Below, in pieces: positions 16,983-25,067 of a DNA stretch of 64,000 nt. Under the pieces are notes generated by a model that worked only from the letters and a program-made list of their open reading frames with translations, was not told the origin of the DNA and searched no databases. This stretch comes from Rhodobacter sp. GTDB taxonomy: Bacteria; Pseudomonadota; Alphaproteobacteria; Rhodobacterales; Rhodobacteraceae. The DNA lies in the NCBI GenBank assembly GCA_020637595.1, contig JACKKE010000003.1:62001-126000 (forward strand). Reading direction: 5' to 3'. Each line of letters starts with the position of its first letter. Position 1 is the first letter of the stretch. The translations under genes and the position numbers were made by a program.

Positions 16983-17675
16983 ATGTCGCTGAAATACGCA
17001 AAATCTGAAGGGGTCACGCTTGTGGGAGGCGGCGCGCTGGACCGTGCGACGCTGGAGCGCGCCCTGCACCGCGCGCCGCATCTGGTCGCGGCGGACGGCG
17101 GTGCCGACCGCGCGCTGGCGCTGGGCCGGATGCCGGACCTGGCGGTGGGCGACATGGATTCGCTCAGCGACCGGGCCCGCGATGCCCTGGGCCCGGACCG
17201 GCTGCGGCGCGACAACGACCAGGAAACCACCGATTTCGACAAGGCGCTGGCGGTGATCGACGCGCCCCTGGTGCTGGCAGTTGGCTTTTCGGGCGCGCGC
17301 CTCGATCATACGCTGGCGGCGATGGGCACCCTGGCGCGCCACCCGGACCGGCGGGTGATCCTGGACACCGGCCATGACCTGTGCCTGTTGGCCCCGCCCC
17401 GGCTGGCGCTGGATCTCGCCCCCGGCACGCGGGTGTCGCTGTTTCCGCTGGCGCCGATGTCCTGCGCCTCGACCGGGTTGCGCTGGCAGACCGATCCGTT
17501 GCACTTCGACCCGCTGGGCCGTATCGGCACTTCGAACGAGACCGCCGCCCCGCGCATCACGCTGACCCCTGCACGGCCCGCGATGCTGCTGTTGCTGCCG
17601 GTCGTGGCCCTCGACGCGCTGCTTACGGGGATGTCGTCCGCGCCTGCCTGGCCAGCGCCCGCTCACGCGCGATAA
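16983..17675 (+). CDS. Thiamine diphosphokinase
   Basis: A 230-residue thiamine pyrophosphokinase, which transfers pyrophosphate from ATP to thiamine. Motifs in order are AADGGADRAL, VGDMDSLS, DNDQETTDFDKAL and GFSGARLDHTL, covering the nucleotide-binding domain. The C-terminal half is the thiamine-binding beta sandwich (LAPGTRVSLFPLAPMS, TSNETAAPRITL). The ATG with AAGAA upstream is preferred over a TTG five codons earlier. Its 3' end overlaps the convergent DMT gene by 53 bases. Thiamine salvage is implied; no other thi gene is in the window. Confidence 0.9.
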   Translation: MSLKYAKSEGVTLVGGGALDRATLERALHRAPHLVAADGGADRALALGRMPDLAVGDMDSLSDRARDALGPDRLRRDNDQETTDFDKALAVIDAPLVLAVGFSGARLDHTLAAMGTLARHPDRRVILDTGHDLCLLAPPRLALDLAPGTRVSLFPLAPMSCASTGLRWQTDPLHFDPLGRIGTSNETAAPRITLTPARPAMLLLLPVVALDALLTGMSSAPAWPAPAHAR

Positions 17676-18552
17676 CATAGAGGCCCGACCCCACGATCAC
17701 CGCGATGCCGGTCATGCTGAGCGGGTTCGGGAAATCGCCGAAGAACAGGTAGCCGAACAGCACGGCGTTGACGATTTCCAGATAATGCAACGGCGCCAGC
17801 GTGGCCGAGGGCGCGAACCTCAGCGCATAGGTGATCGCCATATGCGACACCGTGGCCGCCAGACCGACCCCGAGGAGCTGCCCCCAGACCGCGGGCGAGG
17901 GGTTGGTCACCATCAGCAGCTCGATCCCCAACCCATGCCCGGCCATCACCACCGGCAGGACCAGCAGGGTGCCCAGCCAGGCGGTATGGAACTGCATTGC
18001 CTCGGGCGGCAACTCGCGCGAAATGCGCCGGGTCAGCAGCATGTAGAGGGCGAAAAACGCCGCCGTCACCAGCGGAAACAAGGCCACCGCGCCGAACGCC
18101 GCGAAATTGGGCTGGATGACCAGCAGGGCGCCGATGAACCCCACCACCGCGGCGCTGATCCGTCGCGGCCCGACATGCTCGCCGAACAGAACGGCCCCCA
18201 GCGCCAGCAGCAGGAAGGGCTCGACAAAGGCGATTGCCAGCGCGTCGGCGATCGGCATCACCTGGACCGCGCCGACAAAGGCAGCGGTCGAGGCCACCAG
18301 CATCAGCGCCCGCGCCAACACCCAGGCGACCTGCCGCCGGCTCAACCGCAGATCCTGCCCCATCAGCAAGACCACCGGCGCCATCAACACCGCCTGAAAC
18401 ACCAGCCGGAACAGGGTCACCTGCGTAACCGTCACCTCCTGCGAGGCGAATTTGGCCGATACGTCGATCAGCGGCGCGATCGCGCAGAAGACGACCATCA
18501 GGCCGACGCCGGGAAGGACACGGTCAGGCGAGGGAACAAAAACGCGCGGCAT
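17623..18552 (-). CDS. DMT family (EamA) transporter
   Basis: A 309-residue inner-membrane protein with ten predicted helices arranged as two EamA repeats (first from residue 15, second from about residue 150, with SHMAITYALRFAPSATLAPLHYLEIVNAVLFGYLFFGDFP). Such transporters export or import metabolites such as amino acids, carboxylates or S-adenosylmethionine; the substrate is unknown. It starts 30 bases after the serine dehydratase stop on the same strand, so co-transcription is likely. Its end overlaps the convergent thiamine diphosphokinase gene. Confidence 0.88.
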   Translation of the reverse strand: MPRVFVPSPDRVLPGVGLMVVFCAIAPLIDVSAKFASQEVTVTQVTLFRLVFQAVLMAPVVLLMGQDLRLSRRQVAWVLARALMLVASTAAFVGAVQVMPIADALAIAFVEPFLLLALGAVLFGEHVGPRRISAAVVGFIGALLVIQPNFAAFGAVALFPLVTAAFFALYMLLTRRISRELPPEAMQFHTAWLGTLLVLPVVMAGHGLGIELLMVTNPSPAVWGQLLGVGLAATVSHMAITYALRFAPSATLAPLHYLEIVNAVLFGYLFFGDFPNPLSMTGIAVIVGSGLYVIARERALARQARTTSP

Positions 18553-18582
18553 CGGAACTCCTGATCGTGACCCTGCACAGGT

Positions 18583-19956
18583 TCAGCAGTTCGGCACGTT
18601 CACCGCAAGCCCTCCCAGCGCGGTCTCCTTGTATTTCTCGCTCATGTCGACGCCGGTCTGACGCATCGCCTCGATACAGTTGTCGAGCGGCATGAAATGC
18701 TGGCCGTCGCCGCGCAGCGCCAGCGACGCCGCGCTGACCGCCTTGATCGCCCCCAGGCCGTTGCGCTCGATGCAGGGCACCTGCACGAGGCCCTTCACCG
18801 GATCGCAGGTCATCCCCAGATGGTGCTCCAGCGCGATCTCGGCGGCGTTTTCCACCTGCTCGGGCGTGCCGCCCAGAACCGCGCAAAGCCCCGCCGCCGC
18901 CATCGCCGCGGCGCTGCCGACCTCAGCCTGACAGCCGCATTCCGCGCCGCTGATCGAGGCGTTGGTCTTGATCAGCCCGCCGATCGCTGCCGCGGTCAGC
19001 AGAAAGTCATCGACCCGCTCGGCGCTGGCGCCCGGCACATGATCCAGCCAGTAGCGGATCACCGCCGGCATCACCCCGGCCGCACCGTTGGTGGGCGCCG
19101 TCACCACCTGCCCGCCGGCGGCGTTTTCCTCGTTCACCGCCATCGCATAGGTCGACATCCAGTCGTTGATGACATGCGGTGCGGTCAGGTTCAGCCCCCG
19201 CTCGGCCAACAGCGCCTGGTGGATCGCCCTGGCCCGCCGTCGCACCTTCAACCCGCCGGGCAGCACCCCCTCGGTGGCCAGCCCGCGTTCGATACAGGCG
19301 TTCATCACCGCCCAGATCCGCGCCAGCCCCGCCTTCAGCGCCACCCCGTCGCGCTGGCGCAGCTCGTTCGCCCGCTTCATTGCCGCGATCGACTGGCCCG
19401 ACTGCCGCGCCATCTCCAGCATTTCCACCGCCGAGCGGAACGGATACGGCACCTTCGGCCCGGCCACCGCGCCCGCGCCCGCCGCCAGCTCGGTCTCGGT
19501 CACCACGAACCCGCCACCGATGGAATAATACGTCTCCTGCGCGATCACGTCGCCCTGGGCATCCGTCGCGCTCAGGATCAACCCGTTCGCGTGCCCGGCC
19601 AGCGCCGGACCATAGTCGAACACCAGATCCCGCGCCGGATCAAAGACCATCTCGGCCAGACCCGGCGGGGCAACCCGGCCCGTCGCGCGGATCCCGGTCA
19701 GCGCCGCCTCGGCGCGCTCGGCGTCATAGCTCTCGGGCAGGAACCCGGCCAATCCCAGGATCACCGCCCGGTCGGTCGCATGCCCCACCCCGGTAAAAGC
19801 CAGCGAACCGTGCAGCGAGGCCTTCAGCCCATGCGCATGAAACGGCAGCGCCCGCAGCCGGTCGAGAAACCGCGCCGCCGCCACCATCGGCCCCATCGTG
19901 TGGCTGGACGACGGGCCGATGCCGATCTTGAACATATCGAAGACGGACAGGAACAT
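18583..19956 (-). CDS. sdaA: L-serine ammonia-lyase, Fe-S type
   Basis: A 457-residue single-chain L-serine dehydratase that deaminates serine to pyruvate. The N-terminal domain has GIGPSSSHTMGPM. The catalytic domain has ECGCQAEVGSAAAMAAAGL and CDPVKGLVQVPCIERN, whose cysteines hold the 4Fe-4S cluster that activates serine. The start MFLSVFDMFKIG is invariant in the family. It lies upstream of the DMT transporter gene. Confidence 0.93.
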   Translation of the reverse strand: MFLSVFDMFKIGIGPSSSHTMGPMVAAARFLDRLRALPFHAHGLKASLHGSLAFTGVGHATDRAVILGLAGFLPESYDAERAEAALTGIRATGRVAPPGLAEMVFDPARDLVFDYGPALAGHANGLILSATDAQGDVIAQETYYSIGGGFVVTETELAAGAGAVAGPKVPYPFRSAVEMLEMARQSGQSIAAMKRANELRQRDGVALKAGLARIWAVMNACIERGLATEGVLPGGLKVRRRARAIHQALLAERGLNLTAPHVINDWMSTYAMAVNEENAAGGQVVTAPTNGAAGVMPAVIRYWLDHVPGASAERVDDFLLTAAAIGGLIKTNASISGAECGCQAEVGSAAAMAAAGLCAVLGGTPEQVENAAEIALEHHLGMTCDPVKGLVQVPCIERNGLGAIKAVSAASLALRGDGQHFMPLDNCIEAMRQTGVDMSEKYKETALGGLAVNVPNC

Positions 19957-20055
19957 GTGACCTCGCGTGTTTTGCGCCACCCTACCGGCTGCGAGCGCCC
20001 CGAAAAGCCTGCCTGCGACACAAGCCACGCGATTTCAGACATCGCGCGCGCCCTG

Positions 20056-20110
20056 CCCTTTCATCTTGCCCCAAATACGCCTGCAACCGCGCCGCCGGGC
20101 GCAGGCTCTC
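20056..20110. repeat. CATCTT-type repeat, type 1, diverged copy D
   Basis: TTTCATCTTGCCCCAAATAC is followed by a GC hairpin whose outer arms are GCCTGC (20079-20084) and GCAGGC (20101-20106). It lies directly past the glutathione transferase stop, with the hairpin nearer the gene, and so fits the polarity of the other copies. Confidence 0.6.
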
Positions 20111-20114
20111 CGGG

Positions 20115-20813
20115 TCAGCCCAGCGCACTCCCCTCGGACGGGGCGCAGGGATGGGGTGCGCTCAACGGGGTCTCGCCCAGCCCTTCGGCCGCCACGGCCG
20201 CCCGCATCGAGGCCCGCCCTTCGATCCGCGCCGCCATCGCCGCCAGCCGCGGGAACTCGGCCAGTTCGAACCAGTCAGTGCCATAAGGGCCATAGAGCTG
20301 CGCCCAACGCAGGATCACCGCGACATAGAGGTCCAGCACCGAGGGCGCCGCGGCGCCGAACCAGCCGTGCCCCTGGCCGGCCAGATCCTCGAGCAGCGCC
20401 AAGTGCCGCCGCAACCGCGCGGTGACCGCGTCATGCAGGGTCTCCTGCGCCTCCTCATCGCCGCCAACATATTTGCCGGGGTAGAACACCAGCCTGAGAT
20501 CGGCATGCAGCGTGTTCGACGCAAAGAACAGCCATTTCAGGAACATTCCCCGCCCCGGTTCGCCCGGCTGCGGCGCCAGCGCACGGTGGGTCTCGCTCAA
20601 CCACAGCAGGATCGCGCCGGTTTCGCTCAACGGGCCCTCGGGGGTCTCCAGGACCGGAATCACCCCCACCGGGTTCAGCGCGCGAAACGCCGGGCTGTCC
20701 TGTTCGCGCGTGCGCCGGTCGACCAGCCGCGTGTCATAGGCCTGCCCCATCTCTTCCAGCGCCAGCCGCACGATCAGCGAGGCATTGTCCGGGGCGTAAT
20801 GCAGCACATACAT
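20115..20813 (-). CDS. Glutathione S-transferase family protein
   Basis: A 232-residue GST. The N-terminal thioredoxin-like domain (MYVLHYAPDNASLIVRLALE, with the cis-Pro/Glu-Thr motif VIPVLETPEGPLSETGAIL) binds glutathione through PLSETGAI. The all-helical C-terminal domain begins near residue 90. The catalytic Tyr/Ser/Cys position is occupied by the Asn-Ala-Ser region, so the class and substrate are uncertain. The start is chosen at MYVLHYAP because the first strand begins there. Confidence 0.88.
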   Translation of the reverse strand: MYVLHYAPDNASLIVRLALEEMGQAYDTRLVDRRTREQDSPAFRALNPVGVIPVLETPEGPLSETGAILLWLSETHRALAPQPGEPGRGMFLKWLFFASNTLHADLRLVFYPGKYVGGDEEAQETLHDAVTARLRRHLALLEDLAGQGHGWFGAAAPSVLDLYVAVILRWAQLYGPYGTDWFELAEFPRLAAMAARIEGRASMRAAVAAEGLGETPLSAPHPCAPSEGSALG

Positions 20814-20932
20814 GGCGAATCCTCTCGCAGTCCGGTGCACAGGATGACGCCATCCTGCCACCCTGAACAGCGCCGCGCGACCGGTCATCGCCCGGCCGCG
20901 CCCCGTCCGTCGCTTTTTCCCGGCACAGCCCC

Positions 20933-20960
20933 TGTGACACCCCCGCGCATCTGCTATAAG
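20933..20960 (+). promoter_or_regulatory. Putative rpiA promoter
   Basis: TGTGAC (20933-20938) and TATAAG (20955-20960) are separated by 16 bases, about 30 bases upstream of the rpiA start. The -35 match is imperfect but contains the TGAC core. Confidence 0.4.
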
Positions 20961-20992
20961 TCGCTCATCCCCCGCCTGCAGGAGCCCGGCTC

Positions 20993-21775
20993 ATGGTCAT
21001 GCAACTCACCCCCATCGACCGCGCGAAATATGCGGCCGCCCGCCGCGCCGTCGACCTTGTCGAGGACGGCATGAAGCTGGGCCTCGGCACCGGCTCGACC
21101 GCAGCCTGGATGGTCCGGGCGCTGGCCGAACGCGCCCGCGACGAGGGGCTGCGGCTGACCTGCGTGCCGACCTCGATGCGCACCGCGGAACTGGCGCGCG
21201 AGCTGGGTCTCAAGGTGGTGCCGCTGGACGAGGCCGGCTGGCTCGACCTGACGATTGACGGTGCCGACGAATTCGACGCGGACCTGACGCTGATCAAGGG
21301 CGGCGGCGGCGCGCTGCTGATGGAAAAGATCGTCGCCACCGCCAGCGACCGGATGGTGGTGATCACCGATGCCTCGAAAGAGGTGAAGACGCTGGGCGCT
21401 TTCCCCCTGCCGGTCGAGGTGATTCCCTTCGGCTGGCAGTCCAGCCGGATGCTGGTCGAGGAACTCTTGAACGCGATGGATGTGATGGGCACCCAGGCCA
21501 CGCTCAGGATGAACGGCAGCCGGCCCTTCCTGACCGACGAGGGCAACCACATCCTCGACCTGGCGCTGGGCCGGATCGGCAACCCGCGGCAGCTGTCGCT
21601 GGCGCTGAACCAGGTGCCGGGCGTCGTCGAGAACGGGCTGTTCATCGACATCTGCGATGTCGTGGTGATCGGCTATTCCGACGGCAAGGTCGAAGTGCGC
21701 GACATCGCCGCCGGCACCGTCGAGCAAGAGCGTATCCTCTTCGAGGAAGCCGACAACATCTTCCGCGACGTCTGA
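20993..21775 (+). CDS. rpiA: Ribose-5-phosphate isomerase A
   Basis: A 260-residue RpiA interconverting ribose 5-phosphate and ribulose 5-phosphate. Motifs are GLGTGSTAAWMV (phosphate loop), LTIDGADEFD, and KGGGGALLMEKI with the catalytic Asp/Glu/Lys set. A second ATG two codons in is equally possible; GCAGGAG lies upstream. It converges with the metallopeptidase-like lipoprotein gene, leaving seven bases between stops. Confidence 0.96.
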   Translation: MVMQLTPIDRAKYAAARRAVDLVEDGMKLGLGTGSTAAWMVRALAERARDEGLRLTCVPTSMRTAELARELGLKVVPLDEAGWLDLTIDGADEFDADLTLIKGGGGALLMEKIVATASDRMVVITDASKEVKTLGAFPLPVEVIPFGWQSSRMLVEELLNAMDVMGTQATLRMNGSRPFLTDEGNHILDLALGRIGNPRQLSLALNQVPGVVENGLFIDICDVVVIGYSDGKVEVRDIAAGTVEQERILFEEADNIFRDV

Positions 21776-21782
21776 CCCGCGC

Positions 21783-22466
21783 TCAGCTGCAGATCCCGCG
21801 CCGCTCGACCCCGGCCCAGGGCAGGCGCAGGGCAACCCGCGGCAGGTCGTCCGGCTGCATCACCTGCGCCATCAGCGCCCGCAGCCTCCGGGTCCGCGCC
21901 CCCTCGGGGTCGAGCGCGGCGCAGCAGACGTATTCCTCGACAATGCTGGCCTGCTGCTCATAGCCGAAATCCGCAAAGCGCGCATGGGCATCGGTATCGA
22001 ACAGATAGGGGTCGGTGCCCGGGCGGTGCTCGGCTCCGACACCCAGCGGCGAATATCCGGTCTGCGCCCGGTTCTGCCACTGCCAGACATGCGTCAGCTC
22101 ATGCGCCAGGAACATCGCCGCGCCGAGGTTCATCGACCCGTCAGAGGTGCGGGCGTAGTCGGCACGGCCAAGGGACTCGCGCACCATGATCTGGTTGCCC
22201 AGCGCCATCCCGGCGGTGCGGGTGCGCAGCCAGGCGGTCTGCGGCGGCGGCACGATGCGTTCGCGGCAGGTGGTCTGCGGGCGGACGGCGAACCGGGTCT
22301 CGATCATCCCGACCGGCCCGGCGGTGTTGATCCGCACCGGCGCGACATCCAGCGTGTCCCCGAAGAGGCGCGCGGCAAAAGCCGTTTCGTTGGCGGTCAG
22401 CGGTCGGCCGCAGCCGGCCACCGCCGCCGCACCCGCCAGCACAAGGGACAGGAGCAGTCGTCGCAT
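21783..22466 (-). CDS. Lipoprotein with HELTH zinc-peptidase motif
   Basis: A 227-residue predicted lipoprotein. The signal MRRLLLSLVLAGAAAVAGC ends in a lipobox (VAGC, Cys19). A HELTHVWQW motif (His122-Glu123-His126) is the pattern of DUF4157-like gluzincin peptidases, and a later SIVEEYVCC helix could supply the third zinc ligand. Paired cysteines are frequent. It is likely anchored in the inner or outer membrane, facing the periplasm. Function and substrate are unknown. It follows the SDR gene by 31 bases and may be the last gene of the FMO operon. Confidence 0.75.
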   Translation of the reverse strand: MRRLLLSLVLAGAAAVAGCGRPLTANETAFAARLFGDTLDVAPVRINTAGPVGMIETRFAVRPQTTCRERIVPPPQTAWLRTRTAGMALGNQIMVRESLGRADYARTSDGSMNLGAAMFLAHELTHVWQWQNRAQTGYSPLGVGAEHRPGTDPYLFDTDAHARFADFGYEQQASIVEEYVCCAALDPEGARTRRLRALMAQVMQPDDLPRVALRLPWAGVERRGICS

Positions 22467-22497
22467 GCCGGTATCCGACGCCCTGCCCCGGCGCCCG

Positions 22498-23265
22498 TCA
22501 AGACGATTCGCGGCCGATGGATTTCAACATCTGGCGTTCATAGAGCCCCGGCGCCAGCCGGCTCAGCCACCAGGACAGGCGCGCGACCCGGCCGACGGGG
22601 ATGAAGGCGCGCCCGCGCGCAAGCCCCTGCAGGATCACCGCAGCCGCCTGCTCGGGCGTCATCGCGTCGATCCCGTCGCGCGCAGCCCCCGGTCGCCCGA
22701 TCCCGTCCGCGCCAAACGCCGCACCAGGGTTCGTCGCCACAAAGGACGGCGCGGCCAGAGCAACATGGACGCCATGCGCCGCCTCCTCGCCCCTGAGCGA
22801 GGTGAAGAAGCCGGTCATCGCGTGTTTCGACGCCGCATAGGCGGTGCGGTGCTTCAGCGGCGCAAACCCCGCAACCGAGGTGATTGCCAGATGAGTCCCC
22901 TGTGACGCGCGCAGGTCGGGCAGGATCGCTGCGGCCAGATGCACGGCACCCCAATAGTTGATCTCGAAGGCCCGGCGATGGGCGTCCGGGTCCATGCCGG
23001 CAAAGGGCGCGATCAGGGTGACGCCCGCGTTGTAGATCGCCAGATCCAGCGACGGACGCGCGGCGCGCAGCCCCTCGACACAGGCGCGGACCTGCGCGGC
23101 ATCCGTCACGTCGCAGGGGTGCAGGCTTTGCTGGGCGCCGTTCTGCAACGCGCCGAACCCGCCCGGCAGGTCCAGCAGCGCCGTGAACCAGCCGCGCACC
23201 TGCAGAGCCGATGCCAACGCCCGGCCCAGGCCTCCGCCGCCCCCGGTGATGACCGCCGTCTTCAT
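22498..23265 (-). CDS. SDR family oxidoreductase
   Basis: A 255-residue classical short-chain dehydrogenase. Cofactor motif TGGGGGLGRALA (residues 7-18), NAGV (NNAG-type), and the catalytic Ser...Tyr-x3-Lys as ITSVAGF...YAASKHA. A C-terminal helix with basic residues (SWWLSRLAPGLYERQMLKSI) suggests membrane association, as in SDRs acting on hydrophobic alcohols. The ATG overlaps the preceding gene's stop by 4 bases, so it is translationally coupled in the FMO-BASS-SDR operon. Confidence 0.88.
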   Translation of the reverse strand: MKTAVITGGGGGLGRALASALQVRGWFTALLDLPGGFGALQNGAQQSLHPCDVTDAAQVRACVEGLRAARPSLDLAIYNAGVTLIAPFAGMDPDAHRRAFEINYWGAVHLAAAILPDLRASQGTHLAITSVAGFAPLKHRTAYAASKHAMTGFFTSLRGEEAAHGVHVALAAPSFVATNPGAAFGADGIGRPGAARDGIDAMTPEQAAAVILQGLARGRAFIPVGRVARLSWWLSRLAPGLYERQMLKSIGRESS

Positions 23266-24170
23266 GGCTTGGCCCAATCCCGCCACAGCGCGAACACCTG
23301 CGCCGAGGTGCGCTGCGGCGTATAGCCGAACACCGATTTCAGCGCCGTGTTGTCCAGCACCGGGCGATATTGCAGAAACCGGACCTGCTCGGGCCCGTAG
23401 CGGCTGAGGTGAAGGGGCCGCGCTACGCCCAGCGCGGCCTTCAGCGCCCAGGCCGGCAGGGTCAGCACCGGCTTGCCCATCGCCGCCGCCAGATCGTCGA
23501 CCGTCAGCGCACCGTCACCCGCGACGTTGAAGATCCCCGCCGGGCCCTCGGTCGCTGCGCGGATCAGGATACGCGCCAGATCCTCGGTCCAGATGAAGAC
23601 AAAAGGGCTGTCCGCGCCTGCGACCTTCAGCAGGCGCGGACGGCGGAAAAGCGCGGTGATCTGGTTGTCCACCCCCTCGCCCAGCACCGTGCCGACCCGC
23701 AGCACGACCTGCTCCAGCGCCGGGTGGCGGGCGCGGGCCTCGGCCAGCATCTCCTCGACCTGGCGCTTGTGATCGGAATAGGCGAATTCCACGTTTCCGC
23801 GCACCGGGTCGGTCTCGCGCAGTGGCACCGGGTTGTCGGCGTGATAGCCATAGGCCGCACCCGAGGAGGTCACCACCAGCCGCCGCACGCCATGCGCGAG
23901 GCAGGCATTCAGCACGTTGCGGCTGCCCTGCACATCCACCCGCCACTCGAAGTCGCGGGTCGAGCCCCTGGGCGGCGTGACGATCGACGCCAGATGCACC
24001 ACCACCTCGGGGCGGAAGACGCCGATCACCCGGTCCGCGTCGCCGCCGGTGACGTCGAGGCGCTCATACCCCGGGGCGACATCGGTCGCCAGCACCTCAT
24101 GCCCCGCCAGCCCCGTCAGCAGCGCGCGGCCCACGTTGCCGCCCGCACCGGTGATCAGGATGCGAGTCAT
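23262..24170 (-). CDS. NAD(P)-dependent epimerase/dehydratase family protein
   Basis: A 302-residue extended SDR. The Rossmann motif is TGAGGNVGRALL (residues 6-17), and the active site is Thr-Ser-Ser followed by Tyr-x3-Lys as YSDHKRQ. It matches the NAD-dependent epimerase/dehydratase group that acts on sugar nucleotides or on hydroxysteroid-like substrates. It overlaps both neighbours by 4 bases (the BASS transporter upstream and the classical SDR downstream), giving a tight operon. Confidence 0.85.
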   Translation of the reverse strand: MTRILITGAGGNVGRALLTGLAGHEVLATDVAPGYERLDVTGGDADRVIGVFRPEVVVHLASIVTPPRGSTRDFEWRVDVQGSRNVLNACLAHGVRRLVVTSSGAAYGYHADNPVPLRETDPVRGNVEFAYSDHKRQVEEMLAEARARHPALEQVVLRVGTVLGEGVDNQITALFRRPRLLKVAGADSPFVFIWTEDLARILIRAATEGPAGIFNVAGDGALTVDDLAAAMGKPVLTLPAWALKAALGVARPLHLSRYGPEQVRFLQYRPVLDNTALKSVFGYTPQRTSAQVFALWRDWAKP

Positions 24171-25063
24171 GCGGGCCTCCGCGACCAGATCAGTGCCAGC
24201 GCCAGCCCCGAAATCGCGTGCCACATGCCCCAGAAGGCCGCGACCACTGCCATGCCCCCCAGCCCGCCGAAGAAGGCAAAGATCAGGATCAGCCCCAGGC
24301 CCGAGTTCTGGATGCCCGTCTCGATGGTGATCGCCCGGCGGTCGGCGGCGCTGACGCCGAACGCCAGCGCGACCAGAAAGCCCAGCCCCAGCGCCAGCGC
24401 GTTATGGGCGATGACCAGCCCCGCGACCAGCCCCGCGAGGTCGAGGAAATACTGCCAGTTCGCGGCCAACGCGGCGGCGATGAAACCCACGAAGATCACC
24501 ATCGACAGCACCTGCATCGGCCGCCGGATCCGCCCCGCCAGCCCCGGCGCGCGGGCGTTGACCAGCATCCCCAGCGCCAGCGGCAGCACCAGCATGAACA
24601 GCACCGTCACCGCCACCTGCGCCGGGTCGATATGCGTCGCCTGCAGGATTGCCCGCGTCGGCGCATAGAGCCCCCCCCAAAGCGCAATGTTGAGCGGCGT
24701 CAGCACCAGCGCCCCCACCGTGGCAATCGCCGTCAGGCTAACGGAAAGCGCGGTGTTCCCCCCGGCCCGATGGGTCAGGAAGTTGCTGATATTGCCGCCC
24801 GGACAGGCCGCGACCAGGATCAGCCCCAGCGCGATCGAGGGGCGCGGCTGCAGCGCCAGAACCAGCAGATAGGTCGCCGCCGGCAGCACCAGGAACTGCG
24901 ACAGGAACCCGGCAATCACCGGTTTCGGCGCGCGGATCAGGGCACGGAAATGGTCCGCCTTCAGATCCAGCGCGATGGCGAACATCACCACGGCCAGGAT
25001 CCCGTTCAGAAGCATCAGCGAGCCGGGGCTGAAGTTCAGCGTCACCTCGTCGATCTGCTCCAT
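24167..25063 (-). CDS. Bile acid:sodium symporter (BASS) family transporter
   Basis: A 298-residue membrane protein with about ten helices and the BASS signatures VAACPGGNISNFLTHRAGGN (sodium-site crossover) and ETGIQNSGLGLILIF. Family members carry organic anions (bile acids, pyruvate, pantothenate, aromatic acids) with sodium across the inner membrane. The substrate is unknown but should match the oxidations catalysed by its operon partners, a flavin monooxygenase and two SDRs (inference). Confidence 0.9.
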   Translation of the reverse strand: MEQIDEVTLNFSPGSLMLLNGILAVVMFAIALDLKADHFRALIRAPKPVIAGFLSQFLVLPAATYLLVLALQPRPSIALGLILVAACPGGNISNFLTHRAGGNTALSVSLTAIATVGALVLTPLNIALWGGLYAPTRAILQATHIDPAQVAVTVLFMLVLPLALGMLVNARAPGLAGRIRRPMQVLSMVIFVGFIAAALAANWQYFLDLAGLVAGLVIAHNALALGLGFLVALAFGVSAADRRAITIETGIQNSGLGLILIFAFFGGLGGMAVVAAFWGMWHAISGLALALIWSRRPA

Positions 25064-25067
25064 GCCC

